Positions 27,410 to 36,907 of a stretch of DNA of 64,000 nucleotides are shown in pieces. Location of the stretch: contig OZ241323.1 in the NCBI GenBank assembly GCA_965199685.1, positions 1,116,001 through 1,180,000 on the forward strand. The letters are read 5' to 3'. Origin of the DNA: SP5GCR1 sp965199685. GTDB lineage: Bacteria > Pseudomonadota > Gammaproteobacteria > Poriferisulfidales > Oxydemutatoraceae. Below the pieces are notes generated by a model. It was not told the DNA's origin and did not search any database. It saw nothing but the letters and a program-made list of their open reading frames with translations. Within the stretch, counting starts at the first letter, position 1. The number at the start of each line of letters is the position of its first letter. A program made the position numbers and the translations under genes.

Positions 27410-29559
27410 AACGCAACCGCTCGTTGTCGTTTTTTATAGATATAAACAGCAGGCAAAACAGCAATGAACAGTACAAGCAGGAAAATCAAAATCGGCACAA
27501 GCTCCGGCTGATTCCATTCTACTCGCCTTTGGGCACGCAACTCGCTGTTTATGTTGAGGTATTTTAGTCTATTATGTGCCAGCTGATTCGGTTTTACATT
27601 GCCCAACCAATCGTGATAGAGTGCGAAAGATTTAGGATGGATACCCCAAACCCATGGCGCATCGTAGCGTAGGATATCCAGCATTTCGTCTATTAACGCT
27701 TGTCTCTCGGCACCGTTCGGCAGACTACGCATCCGTTCAAACATCTCGTCAAAACGCGGGTTTTGATAATTGGAAGAGTTCGCACCTTCGTAAGTAACTT
27801 TTGCATTGGGGCCGTAGAACAAAAAGAAAAAATTCTCCGGGTCGGGATAATCGGCATTCCATCCCAAGCGAAACACTTGTGCGGTGCCTTTGTTCAGCTT
27901 GTCTTGAAAACGATTATAGTCGGTGTTGCGTATCACCAACTGCACACCCAGATTATCGAACTGCTTGCGCAACCAGTTTAGCAACGCTTTGGCATCAGGT
28001 CCCGTCCCCACTGCATCAAAATTTATCACCAGAGGTCTTTGGGTTTGTTGATCTATGCCGTCTTTGTAGCCGGCTTCTGCCAATAAACGCTTAGCTTCGG
28101 ATAAGGGTTTGCGCCGAGCTTGCCCGTCCACCCAATCGTAGACATAGGGGTTGATGCCCTCGACACCCGATACATTGCCAAACATGCCGGGCGGTAGCGG
28201 ACCTTGCGCCGATAAGCCGCGCCCGTTTAGAAAAATAGAGGTGAACTCTTCCATATCTATCGCAATAGATATCGCTCGCCGCAATTTTCTAGCTCGCTCG
28301 CCGTCACCGCCGACAATCGGATCCAGCATATTAAACCCTATGTAAAAAGTAGATAGCTGATAAGAAACCGACAATTGGATGCCTTTATCAATCATAAAAT
28401 CGGTCAAATCCAATTCACCCTGTTTGCCTATTTGTATCGCTTGATCAAAGCTGTCGGTGCTGATGCCTGAGCTGTCGTAATAACCTTGTAAAAATTTATT
28501 CCAATACGGAATACTCTCTTTCTCTAAGCTGTAGATGACCTTGTTGATAAACGGCAGCTGTTTATTTGCATCAGCCAAAAGACCCCGCTCTTGGTCTCCA
28601 GTATCGCCTTCGGTAGGATAATAGTCGGCTCTAAAATTAGGATTGCGCACTAGCATCATCCGCAAGTTGGGGTTGTTCTCAGTCATCATAAACGCCCCCG
28701 TGCCTATCGGAAACCAATCGAGCGTTATATTGCGTTCTTTGAGTCCCGGCTGATGATAAAAGCGATCGGCTTCCCACGGCATTGCCGCAAAAAACGGCAT
28801 CGCAAGCCAATAGATAAATTGCGGATAATCCTTGCTCACCGTTATTCTATAGCGATAATCGTCAATGAGTTCTACGCCTGCCATCTGCTCGTTGCGCAAA
28901 TCGAACCATGCCTCGCGCGCAAAGTCTTCACGCAAGTCCTTTATGCGTGCCCTGAACTCTGGGAAGCCAACGATGTATTGCTCCAGAATACTGGCAATCG
29001 GCGAATAGAGTGCCGGGTCTGCCAAGCGTTTGATTTGATAAACATAGTCAGCAGCTTTCAATTCACGCGTCGCTTGTTCGCTGAAATCTGACAGCCGCTC
29101 TATCTCGGCTAATTGTTCGTCGGACATTGCATGATATAAATAGCCGTCACCTGAGGTTACAAAAGCTGGATGTGGTTGGAACAAAATACCTGGGTTTATT
29201 TCTATATCGTAGACGATATAGGTTGCGTTCTCCTCATCAGTGCTATACCCCTCTGCGTCCACATAAGATAAAGTCGGCATCCGATTAGCGGTTAGCGGGA
29301 TGAGTTGATAAGGTCGCTTTAGGTAATGGTATTGCAACACTGGCTCGTATACCTGCCCCAGAATCGCGTATTCGTTGCTACTATACGCACGCACCGGATC
29401 TAAATGTTTGGGGCGTTCGGTGAAACTGGAATAATAGCTATTGTCGGTCGATTCTCCGTACGGATTGTTCCATACCGTATCGCCGCACGCCGATAACAAT
29501 AGCAATATCAGCGGGTAAAAATACCATTGTTTGTTGCGTGGTGTCTGTGTGAAAATCAT
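27406..29559 (-). CDS. Peptide-type ABC substrate-binding lipoprotein with C-terminal membrane helix
   Basis: 717 residues. Lipoprotein signal with lipobox LLSAC near residue 25. SBP family 5 (OppA/YejA/DppA) domains follow: YSSFTERPKHLDP near the start, FNMLDP, and WNADYPDPENFFFLFY near the end. Unusually, a hydrophobic helix plus basic tail (LVPILIFLLVLFIAVLPAVYIYKKRQR) closes the protein. It is therefore both lipid-anchored and membrane-spanning at the far end, which would keep the binder attached to the inner membrane. First gene of the four-gene operon. Confidence 0.92.
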   Translation of the reverse strand: MIFTQTPRNKQWYFYPLILLLLSACGDTVWNNPYGESTDNSYYSSFTERPKHLDPVRAYSSNEYAILGQVYEPVLQYHYLKRPYQLIPLTANRMPTLSYVDAEGYSTDEENATYIVYDIEINPGILFQPHPAFVTSGDGYLYHAMSDEQLAEIERLSDFSEQATRELKAADYVYQIKRLADPALYSPIASILEQYIVGFPEFRARIKDLREDFAREAWFDLRNEQMAGVELIDDYRYRITVSKDYPQFIYWLAMPFFAAMPWEADRFYHQPGLKERNITLDWFPIGTGAFMMTENNPNLRMMLVRNPNFRADYYPTEGDTGDQERGLLADANKQLPFINKVIYSLEKESIPYWNKFLQGYYDSSGISTDSFDQAIQIGKQGELDLTDFMIDKGIQLSVSYQLSTFYIGFNMLDPIVGGDGERARKLRRAISIAIDMEEFTSIFLNGRGLSAQGPLPPGMFGNVSGVEGINPYVYDWVDGQARRKPLSEAKRLLAEAGYKDGIDQQTQRPLVINFDAVGTGPDAKALLNWLRKQFDNLGVQLVIRNTDYNRFQDKLNKGTAQVFRLGWNADYPDPENFFFLFYGPNAKVTYEGANSSNYQNPRFDEMFERMRSLPNGAERQALIDEMLDILRYDAPWVWGIHPKSFALYHDWLGNVKPNQLAHNRLKYLNINSELRAQRRVEWNQPELVPILIFLLVLFIAVLPAVYIYKKRQRAVAL

Positions 29560-29652
29560 TGACGTTACCCCGGGATGTGTAGCGGCTACGGGATGAACTT
29601 GGCTTAGGGAGGTTGCTCTTAATTTCGAGGTTGAATCACCATCACCTATTGT

Positions 29653-29985
29653 TTATAAAAACCGTATCATCAAGCCAACTGCTGACACAATATAGGCAAC
29701 ATTGATTGCGAGTAATAAGCCTAACATCCACTTTATTGCCTTGTTATCTGACTTTAGCTCTGCTATATCCATTTTAGTTGCCTTGTTATCTGCCTTTAGC
29801 TCTGCTATATCCATTTTAGTTGCTACGCTATTCGCCTTTAGCTCTGCAATGTCTGCCTTTACTTCTGATATATCCATTTTAGTTGCTACATTCTTTGAAC
29901 TTGCAACATCAGCAACGGCTTCCTTTGCTTCATCGTGCTTTAGGCCTAACTTTGTAAATGCGTTGTATAGTGCGATTTCTGACAT
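29653..29985 (-). CDS. Small coiled-coil membrane protein, family member 2
   Basis: 110 residues, ATG preceded by AGGAG. MSEIALYNAFTKLGLKHDEAKEAVADVASSKNVATKMD is followed by four tandem copies of a (V)ATKMDI(A/S)E(L/V)KAD-like coiled-coil unit and one C-terminal membrane helix (VSAVGLMIRFL). Same family as 21129-21350; number of internal repeats differs. Function unknown. Confidence 0.8.
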   Translation of the reverse strand: MSEIALYNAFTKLGLKHDEAKEAVADVASSKNVATKMDISEVKADIAELKANSVATKMDIAELKADNKATKMDIAELKSDNKAIKWMLGLLLAINVAYIVSAVGLMIRFL

Positions 29986-30091
29986 CTCTATTTGCTCCTG
30001 TGTAGTGATTTTACCATATTCCGAGATTTACTCTCATTTTGATACCGACGGCTGCATCAATATCCCTAGATAATTCCATTTTTACATATTC

Positions 30092-30117
30092 CTGTCATAT
30101 TCTCCCGTCATTATAGT
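30092..30117 (+). promoter_or_regulatory. Possible Pho-box-like repeat and -10 upstream of pstS
   Basis: CTGTCAT (30092-30098) and CCGTCAT (30105-30111) repeat with 13-nt periodicity, not the 11 nt of a canonical PhoB box. TATAGT follows at 30112. Phosphate control of pstS is expected from the family, but the spacing makes this only a candidate. Confidence 0.25.
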
Positions 30118-30170
30118 GGCATTGCAGGATTATTCCTAGCAATAATTTGATTAACTATTAGGAGTATAGA

Positions 30171-31217
30171 ATGAAAAAATTTCGATCTTACCTTGCCCTC
30201 GCTGGATTGTTTGTTTTGAGTATCGGCATCGCCGATGCAAGAGAGCAAATCTCCATCGTCGGTTCTTCAACGGTATATCCATTTGCAACCGTAGTCGCCG
30301 AACATTTCGGTCAAACCACTAGTTTCAAAACCCCCAAAATAGAATCGACTGGTTCCGGCGGTGGCTTGAAGCTATTTTGCGCAGGACTCGGAGTACAAAC
30401 ACCGGATATCACCAACGCATCTCGCCGCATTAAACAAAGCGAGGTTGATAGTTGCCGTGAAAACGGTGTCAGTGAAATTATCGAAGTCAAAGTAGGCTAT
30501 GACGGCATCGTGTTAGCCAATTCTAAAAAAGCCGATATGATGAAAGTTGAGCTTAAGGATATCTACTTGGCACTTGCCAAAGACATTCCCAACCCCGACG
30601 GCTCGGAGTCATTTGTGCCTAATCCTCACAAAATGTGGAGCGATGTCAACGCAGACCTACCCCAAAAAGAGATTATGGTGCTAGGTCCTCCGCCCACTTC
30701 GGGCACTCGTGATGCTTTCGTAGAGCTCGGAATGGAAGGTGGCTGCAAAAAATATGATTGGATTAGTGCAATGAAGTCTGTCGATAAAAGTGCATACAAA
30801 GCACGCTGCCATAGTATTCGTGAAGACGGCGCATACATAGAAGCCGGTGAAAACGATAACCTCATCGTGCAGAAGCTCAGCGTTAATCCCGATGCTTTTG
30901 GAATTTTTGGATTTAGTTTCCTTGAGCAGAATATGGATATCGTGCAAGGTGCTTTAATCGGCGATGTGTCTCCGGTCTTTGAAACCATCTCCGATGGTAG
31001 CTATCCCATATCCAGAGCCTTATACTTCTATGTGAAAAAACAGCATGTAGGTGTTATCCCAGGTCTTGCCGAATACGCCAAAGCGTTCATCAACCCTGAG
31101 GCAACTGGTCCGGAAGGTTATTTAATAGAAAGAGGTTTAATACCAATGGGCCCGGCTGAACACGAAGCCATTATGGATGCAGTGAACAACCTAGAGATTC
31201 TCTCGGCAACCTTATAA
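30171..31217 (+). CDS. pstS: Phosphate-binding protein PstS-type
   Basis: 348 residues with a signal peptide (MKKFRSYLALAGLF…ADA-RE), so periplasmic. Binds phosphate for a PstSCAB importer. Hallmarks: IVGSSTVYPFATVVAEHF, ESTGSGGGLKLFC, ITNASRRI and PPTSGTRDAF, the phosphate-contacting loops. AGGAG precedes the ATG. The pstC, pstA and pstB genes are not in the window, so it is an orphan binder. A terminator follows at 31229. Confidence 0.93.
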   Translation: MKKFRSYLALAGLFVLSIGIADAREQISIVGSSTVYPFATVVAEHFGQTTSFKTPKIESTGSGGGLKLFCAGLGVQTPDITNASRRIKQSEVDSCRENGVSEIIEVKVGYDGIVLANSKKADMMKVELKDIYLALAKDIPNPDGSESFVPNPHKMWSDVNADLPQKEIMVLGPPPTSGTRDAFVELGMEGGCKKYDWISAMKSVDKSAYKARCHSIREDGAYIEAGENDNLIVQKLSVNPDAFGIFGFSFLEQNMDIVQGALIGDVSPVFETISDGSYPISRALYFYVKKQHVGVIPGLAEYAKAFINPEATGPEGYLIERGLIPMGPAEHEAIMDAVNNLEILSATL

Positions 31218-31228
31218 CAATAATAAAT

Positions 31229-31268
31229 TCGTCGCTTGCTCTTTTACAGGGCAAGCGACGTACTTTTT
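31229..31268 (+). terminator. Rho-independent terminator after pstS
   Basis: A perfect 10-bp stem, CGTCGCTTGC (31229-31238) with GCAAGCGACG (31250-31259), an 11-nt loop, then TACTTTTTC. Ends the pstS transcript 11 nt after its stop. Confidence 0.8.
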
Positions 31269-31269
31269 C

Positions 31270-31470
31270 AACAACCACGCATGGGGCTGTTGAAAAAGTA
31301 TCTGTATTAGTACATTCCCCTCCTCTGGAGGGGTGGCAGGCGCATGCATTTTGTAATGTATGCGTTTAGCAATCATGCTGTGGTTCTGCACAATGTCACG
31401 CCGTTTGTGCCACTGCAACAAACGACGGTTCTACTTTGCGCTCGCAAGGGCAGACTTAAAATCGTAAAAC
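31270..31470 (-). repeat. Repeat region with inverted type D hairpin
   Basis: On the minus strand a type D hairpin: GTCGTTTGT, bulged T, GC-AGTG-GC, ACAAACGGC (plus coordinates 31400-31426), followed by GTGACATTGTGCAGAACC. One mismatch in the outer stem. Preceded on the plus strand by CCCCTCC-TCT-GGAGGGG and the GGCTGTTGAAAAAGTA motif. No gene. Confidence 0.8.
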
Positions 31471-31545
31471 AGGCAAACTTTAGTATAATTGAAAAACATT
31501 ATTGACTATACGCACTGATATATTCTGAAAAGCCTAAAACTGTCA

Positions 31546-32265
31546 ATGTACAAAAATTACTATCATACATGCCTTGAAAAACTTGTATTAGCAATAAGAA
31601 CTCTCAGGGGTCTAAACAAATACCATCCGATTTCTAAGAGAAAACGCATTAAAACTGATCATACAGCATTGTGGTCATATCCTTGTAGTGGTAATACTTG
31701 GGTACGATTTATAGTTGAATATTTAACTGGTCGCCCTAGCTGTGGTACCAATATTAAAAATCTTAATGATGCGTCTATATGTCTGCGAAGAATTAAGTTC
31801 ATGCTGCCATTAATTCATGTAAATATGAGCAAACCTTTTTCTATATATAAAAAGCATCATCCTTACCCTCTTACTAAAAACTCATCGCTTATATTACTAA
31901 TCAGAGATTACTCCACATGTATGTCAAAAGTAAGTATGGAATTTTATCAATACTTAGATCTAATCGTTGCTTATGATCGCTTTGATGGTAAAAAAATGTT
32001 GATCTACTATGAGGATTTATTAACCGAACCACAAGTGGAGATATACAAACTGAAGCAGTTTTTTAATGCGCCTGAAAAACGCTATAAAACCCTTATGAGG
32101 CGTTACCAACGGTATCAGAGTATTTCGCAAAAATCACGAGGAAGTAGAGCAAAGAACAAATTAAATTCATCCCAATCAATAGAATATATGAACAGGCAAT
32201 TTGCTCAATTACTCAATAAACCCGAATACCAATGTGCAAAACCTTATCTTGCTAGATATATGTAG
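31546..32265 (+). CDS. Sulfotransferase-family protein
   Basis: 239 residues. The 5'-phosphosulfate-binding loop of PAPS sulfotransferases is visible as SYPCSGNTWVRFIVEYLTG. The 3'-phosphate region is approximated by LLIRDYSTCM, and the dimer/GxxGxxK-like tail by SRGSRAKNK. Acceptor unknown; such enzymes modify surface glycans or small metabolites. Clearly AT-rich compared with pstS and the ABC genes, and enclosed by hairpin repeats on both sides in the same orientation, which suggests acquisition by transfer. Confidence 0.8.
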   Translation: MYKNYYHTCLEKLVLAIRTLRGLNKYHPISKRKRIKTDHTALWSYPCSGNTWVRFIVEYLTGRPSCGTNIKNLNDASICLRRIKFMLPLIHVNMSKPFSIYKKHHPYPLTKNSSLILLIRDYSTCMSKVSMEFYQYLDLIVAYDRFDGKKMLIYYEDLLTEPQVEIYKLKQFFNAPEKRYKTLMRRYQRYQSISQKSRGSRAKNKLNSSQSIEYMNRQFAQLLNKPEYQCAKPYLARYM

Positions 32266-32280
32266 TGTTTCTGATAAACA

Positions 32281-32372
32281 CAATATTTAGATTTTGTACA
32301 AAGTTACGCCACTTGACCTACTGGTTCAAGTGGTGGTTTCACTCGGCTCAATCGGTGGTTCTATTTTTCAAC
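32281..32372 (-). repeat. Inverted composite (type A arm + type B hairpin) repeat
   Basis: On the minus strand: TAGAACCACCGATTGA (type A left arm, 32348-32356), GCCGAGTGAAA, then a type B hairpin (TCAAGTGG, loop, CCACTTGA at 32308-32334) and GTAACTTTGTACAAAATCTAAATATTGTG. The type A right arm is absent. The open frame of the following ABC gene extends into this repeat but does not start here. Confidence 0.8.
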
Positions 32373-32413
32373 AGCCCCAGCATATTGTCATTGTATATCG
32401 TACAATAGGCATC

Positions 32414-33379
32414 ATGGAAGCCGCTCTTCGTATCTCAAATTTAGACAAAACCTACCCAAACGGACAAAAAGCTCTGAGCGATGTCAGTTTAGTTGTAGAG
32501 CATGGCGATTTCTTTGCCCTATTAGGTCCTAACGGAGCAGGTAAATCTACGACTATCGGCATCATCACTTCGTTAATCAAAAAAACTGCAGGTAAAGTAG
32601 ATATATATGGCCTCAACATAGACACACATTTTAACAAAGCCAAACAGTACATTGGGCTGGTGCCTCAAGAGTTCAGCTTTAACCAATTTGAACCAGTCAT
32701 TGAAATTTTAATCAACCAAGCAGGTTATTACGGGGTGCCACCTCGTAAAGCACGCCGGCACGCAGAACAGCATCTTAAAAATTTAGGCTTATGGGAAAAG
32801 CGTAGTCAAGAGGCGCGCAATCTCTCAGGAGGGATGAAGCGACGATTGATGATTGCCCGAGCGATGCTACACCAGCCTCAGCTACTGATTTTAGACGAGC
32901 CGACTGCTGGTGTTGATATAGAGATACGCCGCATGATTTGGAATTTTCTAACCGAATTGAACGAACAGGGTACGACCATCATACTCACCACGCATTACTT
33001 GGAGGAAGCCGAAAAATTATGCCGCAATATTGCCATCATAGATCAAGGGAAAATCATTACCAACACAACGATGCGTAATCTACTCAATAGCTCAGACTCA
33101 GAATCGTTCACTCTTTATCTAACCGAACCTATCACTGCAGATAATATGCCGACCATTGATTCGGTAACCTTAAAGCAGATTGATTCGTACACCTTAGAGG
33201 TGATCACCAATTCCAAGACTGATTTGGCGCGAGTATTTACTGAGTTGTCGCGACACAACATTCGCTTGTTGAGTCTGCGCAATACCTCCAACCGCTTGGA
33301 AGAATTGTTCTTGAAATTAGTGTCCGAACACGATGCTTTATCGTTAAGCAATTCCAATATTAAAGGACATGTACAATGA
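32414..33379 (+). CDS. ABC exporter ATP-binding protein (YadG-like)
   Basis: 321 residues from the ATG at 32414; the 40 upstream codons are repeat DNA. Walker A GPNGAGKST, signature LSGGMKRR, Walker B LLILDEPT, H-loop TTHYLEEAE. DRA/YadG-type C-terminal extension of ~90 residues. Pairs with the ABC-2 permease that starts in its stop codon. Substrate unknown; the E. coli YadGH pair is likewise uncharacterised. Confidence 0.92.
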   Translation: MEAALRISNLDKTYPNGQKALSDVSLVVEHGDFFALLGPNGAGKSTTIGIITSLIKKTAGKVDIYGLNIDTHFNKAKQYIGLVPQEFSFNQFEPVIEILINQAGYYGVPPRKARRHAEQHLKNLGLWEKRSQEARNLSGGMKRRLMIARAMLHQPQLLILDEPTAGVDIEIRRMIWNFLTELNEQGTTIILTTHYLEEAEKLCRNIAIIDQGKIITNTTMRNLLNSSDSESFTLYLTEPITADNMPTIDSVTLKQIDSYTLEVITNSKTDLARVFTELSRHNIRLLSLRNTSNRLEELFLKLVSEHDALSLSNSNIKGHVQ

Positions 33380-34167
33380 ACGAGACTAGATTTGACTACC
33401 TGCAATATATAGCGATAGTGCTTTACACGCTATTGAGACGAGAGATATTACGTTTTATGCGTATTTGGATACAGACTTTACTACCACCGGCGATAACGAC
33501 GATATTGTATTGCGTCATCTTCGGAGAGCTGGTTGGTCGACAACTCTCAGGGATGGGAGGTTACACCTATATGGAATACATTATTCCAGGATTAATCCTG
33601 ATGGCAGTAATCACCAACTCCTACAGCAATGTCGTCACCTCGTTCTACAGCACCCGTTTTCACAAAAACATAGAGGAGATGCTTATCTCGCCGATGCCGG
33701 CATACATATTGATGATCGGCTTTATTGCCGGCGGCATGGCAAGAGGTTTGGTCGTAGGTCTAGTCGTCTGGGTAGTCTCCTTATTGTTTGCAACCCTTCC
33801 CTTCCCTGATTTCGGTTTGACGGTTGTCGTGTTACTTTTGACCTCTGCGGTATTTTCTGTCGCCGGCATGATCAACGGTATTTACGCCAGAAGTTTTGAT
33901 GGGATTTCAATCATTCCTACCTTTATTTTAATGCCTTTGACCTATCTAGGTGGTGTCTTTTATTCGGTGGAAATACTGCCTGAAGTATGGCGCAACATAA
34001 CTTTGTTCAATCCGATCTTTTATATGATAGATGTATTTAGACACGCCAGCATGGGATTTAGTGATGTAGATATTTCCAAATCACTGATTATCTTGGCTGT
34101 ATGTTTGTTTGTTTTGGTAACTATTTGCCTGCAGTTACTAGTGCGAGGTGTTCGCTTGCGTAATTGA
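33376..34167 (+). CDS. ABC-2 type permease (YadH-like)
   Basis: 263 residues, six hydrophobic helices. ABC-2 family signatures include YMEYIIPGLILMAVI, the amphipathic region NIEEMLISPMPAY and LTYLGGVFYSVEILPEVWRNITLFNP. ATGA overlap with the ATPase gene. Its stop lies 1 nt before the aceE start, so PDH may be partly transcribed from this operon. Confidence 0.92.
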   Translation: MNETRFDYLQYIAIVLYTLLRREILRFMRIWIQTLLPPAITTILYCVIFGELVGRQLSGMGGYTYMEYIIPGLILMAVITNSYSNVVTSFYSTRFHKNIEEMLISPMPAYILMIGFIAGGMARGLVVGLVVWVVSLLFATLPFPDFGLTVVVLLLTSAVFSVAGMINGIYARSFDGISIIPTFILMPLTYLGGVFYSVEILPEVWRNITLFNPIFYMIDVFRHASMGFSDVDISKSLIILAVCLFVLVTICLQLLVRGVRLRN

Positions 34168-34168
34168 T

Positions 34169-36820
34169 ATGCCGATGATAGACAGCGACCCGCAAGAAAC
34201 TAGAGAGTGGCTTGATGCGCTGGACGATGTTACCGAAATAGCTGGTAAAAAGCGCGCCGTTTATTTACTAAAACGTATAGAAGAGTATGCACAGGCGCAA
34301 GGTATCTCTGCGCCAAGCACCATCGCAAACACCCCTTATATCAATACCATCCCGGTTGACGAACAAGCGGCAAGCCCGGGCGATAATGCGATAGAACACC
34401 GGATTCGCTCATTGATACGCTGGAATGCCGCAGTCATGGTGATTCGTGCGAACAAAAAAGCTAGTGGCATAGGTGGGCATATCGCAACATTTGCATCCGC
34501 CGCAACACTTTACGATGTGGGGTTTAACCACTTCTTTAAGGGACCCAACCATCCCGACGGTAGCGACTTATTGTTCATTCAAGGACACAGCTCGCCGGGT
34601 ATTTATGCGCGAGCATTCCTAGAGGGACGTCTCTCCAAAAAACAACTCAACGGATTTCGTTTTGAAATCGGCGAACAGGGCTTACCTTCTTATCCACACC
34701 CTAAATTAATGCCCGATTTTTGGCAATTCCCTACTGTTTCTATGGGGCTTTCATCAATCATGGGGATTTATCAAGCGCGCTTCATGCATTATTTGGAAAA
34801 CCGCAAACTTGCAACATGCAAAGGGCGAAGAGTTTGGGTGTTTTTAGGAGATGGCGAGATGGATGAACCCGAGTCATTGGGGGCTATTTCTCTTGCCGGT
34901 CGTGAAAAGCTGGATAACTTGACCTTCGTTATAAACTGCAATCTGCAACGATTGGACGGACCAGTGCGCGGAAACGGCAAAATCATTCAGGAGCTAGAAG
35001 CTATTTTCAGAGGGTCGGGCTGGAATGTTATCAAAGTCGTTTGGGGATCCTATTGGGATCCTTTATTGCAAAAAGACAAAGAAGGTCTATTGGTGCAGAG
35101 AATGGGAGAAGTAATAGACGGCTATTATCAAAACTACAAGGCTAAGGAAGGTTCTTATATACGCAAACATTTTTTTGGCAAATACCCGCAGCTACTTGAT
35201 ATGGTTTCTGACCTGTCCGATTTAGATTTATGGAAGTTAAACAGAGGCGGACACGACCCCAACAAAGTCTATGCAGCGTATCACGCAGCGGTCAATCACC
35301 AGGAACAGCCAACCGTGATTTTAGCAAAAACAGTCAAAGGTTATGGCATGGGGGAGTCGGGCGAAGGACAAAACCGCTCGCATCAACAAAAGAAGATGGA
35401 CATAGAATCGTTAAAGACGATGCGCGACCGCTTTAACTTGCCGCTCACCGACAAGCAAGTAGAAAATTTGGAGTATATCACCTTGTCCAGAGACAGCGAC
35501 GAATACCATTACTTGTACGAACATCGTACCAAGCTCGGCGGCTTTATGCCACAAAGAAGTCATCTGCGCAAAGCCTCACCGCTACCCTACCCGAGTCTCG
35601 ATAGCCTCTCCGCTCTGCTCAAACCGACACCCAGAGCCTTTTCTACAACGATGGCTTTTGTACGCATCTTAACTTTGTTATGCAGAGACCGACAGTTCGG
35701 GCGTTATGTGGTACCGATTGTTCCCGACGAAGCACGCACTTTCGGTATGGAGGGAATGTTTCGCACTTTGGGTATTTATTCGTCGGTTGGACAACTTTAT
35801 GAACCCGAAGATGTAGATGAAATCATGTACTACAAAGAGGATAAATCTGGTCAGATACTGGAAGAATCTATATCTGAGGCAGGCGCATTTTCATCGTGGA
35901 TTGCGGCGGCAACTTCGTACAGTGAGCATAGCTTGAACATGGTGCCTTTTTATATATTCTATTCCATATTCGGCTTCCAACGCATCGGCGATCTGGCTTG
36001 GGCAGCAGGCGATATGGAGTCACGCGGCTTTTTGATTGGGGCAACATCAGGGCGCACTACGTTAGCCGGAGAAGGCTTGCAACATCAGGATGGACAAAGT
36101 CACCTACAAGCCTCAGTGATACCTAACTGCATTAGTTACGATCCTTGTTTTGCTTACGAACTTGCAGTGATTATTCATCACGGATTGAAGCGTATGGTTG
36201 GCAAACAAGAGAATGTCTTCTTTTATATCACCGTGATGAATGAAAACTATGAACATCCTGAGATGCCCGGCGATATCGCTGCACAGATTATTCGCGGTAT
36301 CTATTGCCTGAAGTCATCATCTCACCCTCAGGTTCGTCTATTGGGTAGTGGTGCAATTTTAAGAGAATGTATTGCCGCACAAGAACTATTACAGAACGAC
36401 TGGGATATAGAAGCCGAAGTCTACAGCGTGACCAGCTTCACTGAGTTGTCTCGCAATGGATACGATGCGCTGCGCTGGAATAGATTACATCCTTTAGCCG
36501 AAAAGCGTACACCTTATATCACCCAATGCTTACCTCAAACCTATATTCCGGTCATCGCTGCCAGCGACTATATGCACAGCTATGCCGAACAGATACGCGC
36601 ATACATCCCCGCCCCCTACTATACTCTAGGAACCGATGGCTACGGACGCTCGGATACTCGCGAGCAACTACGACGATTCTTTGAAGTAGATAGATACCAT
36701 ATCGCATTAACCGCACTGCAAGCCCTAGCGGACAACAAAAAACTACCGCCCGACATACCAGCTTCAGCAATAGAAAAATACCAAATTGACTCCGACACCG
36801 AAAACCCGGCAAAACGTTAG
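34169..36820 (+). CDS. aceE: Pyruvate dehydrogenase E1 component, homodimeric type
   Basis: 883 residues from ATG 34169, close to the E. coli length of 887. Decarboxylates pyruvate and transfers the acetyl unit to the lipoyl group of AceF. Characteristic blocks: GHIATFASAATLYDVGFNHFF, the TPP motif GDGEMDEPES…NCNLQRLDGPVRGN, and TSGRTTLAGEGLQHQDG. The reading frame extends 21 nt upstream into the permease gene, but ATG 34169 sits directly after the permease stop and gives the usual N-terminus. Followed by aceF after 87 nt. Confidence 0.97.
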   Translation: MPMIDSDPQETREWLDALDDVTEIAGKKRAVYLLKRIEEYAQAQGISAPSTIANTPYINTIPVDEQAASPGDNAIEHRIRSLIRWNAAVMVIRANKKASGIGGHIATFASAATLYDVGFNHFFKGPNHPDGSDLLFIQGHSSPGIYARAFLEGRLSKKQLNGFRFEIGEQGLPSYPHPKLMPDFWQFPTVSMGLSSIMGIYQARFMHYLENRKLATCKGRRVWVFLGDGEMDEPESLGAISLAGREKLDNLTFVINCNLQRLDGPVRGNGKIIQELEAIFRGSGWNVIKVVWGSYWDPLLQKDKEGLLVQRMGEVIDGYYQNYKAKEGSYIRKHFFGKYPQLLDMVSDLSDLDLWKLNRGGHDPNKVYAAYHAAVNHQEQPTVILAKTVKGYGMGESGEGQNRSHQQKKMDIESLKTMRDRFNLPLTDKQVENLEYITLSRDSDEYHYLYEHRTKLGGFMPQRSHLRKASPLPYPSLDSLSALLKPTPRAFSTTMAFVRILTLLCRDRQFGRYVVPIVPDEARTFGMEGMFRTLGIYSSVGQLYEPEDVDEIMYYKEDKSGQILEESISEAGAFSSWIAAATSYSEHSLNMVPFYIFYSIFGFQRIGDLAWAAGDMESRGFLIGATSGRTTLAGEGLQHQDGQSHLQASVIPNCISYDPCFAYELAVIIHHGLKRMVGKQENVFFYITVMNENYEHPEMPGDIAAQIIRGIYCLKSSSHPQVRLLGSGAILRECIAAQELLQNDWDIEAEVYSVTSFTELSRNGYDALRWNRLHPLAEKRTPYITQCLPQTYIPVIAASDYMHSYAEQIRAYIPAPYYTLGTDGYGRSDTREQLRRFFEVDRYHIALTALQALADNKKLPPDIPASAIEKYQIDSDTENPAKR

Positions 36821-36870
36821 CGAAAAGTGGCAAGCATAAACTGAATTCTACAAAATTAAAATGCTTGCGT

Positions 36871-36876
36871 TATAAT
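36871..36876 (+). promoter_or_regulatory. Possible -10 box upstream of aceF
   Basis: A perfect TATAAT lies 32 nt before the aceF ATG, in the 87-nt aceE-aceF gap. No good -35 element is seen at the right distance, so an internal promoter is only possible. Confidence 0.3.
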
Positions 36877-36907
36877 CAGTGACAATCAAACGATATAGGA
36901 TATTGCT

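Noticed and set aside
32294..32413. N-terminal extension of the YadG-like ATPase
   Set aside because: Translates the composite repeat; ATG 32414 gives the normal family start.
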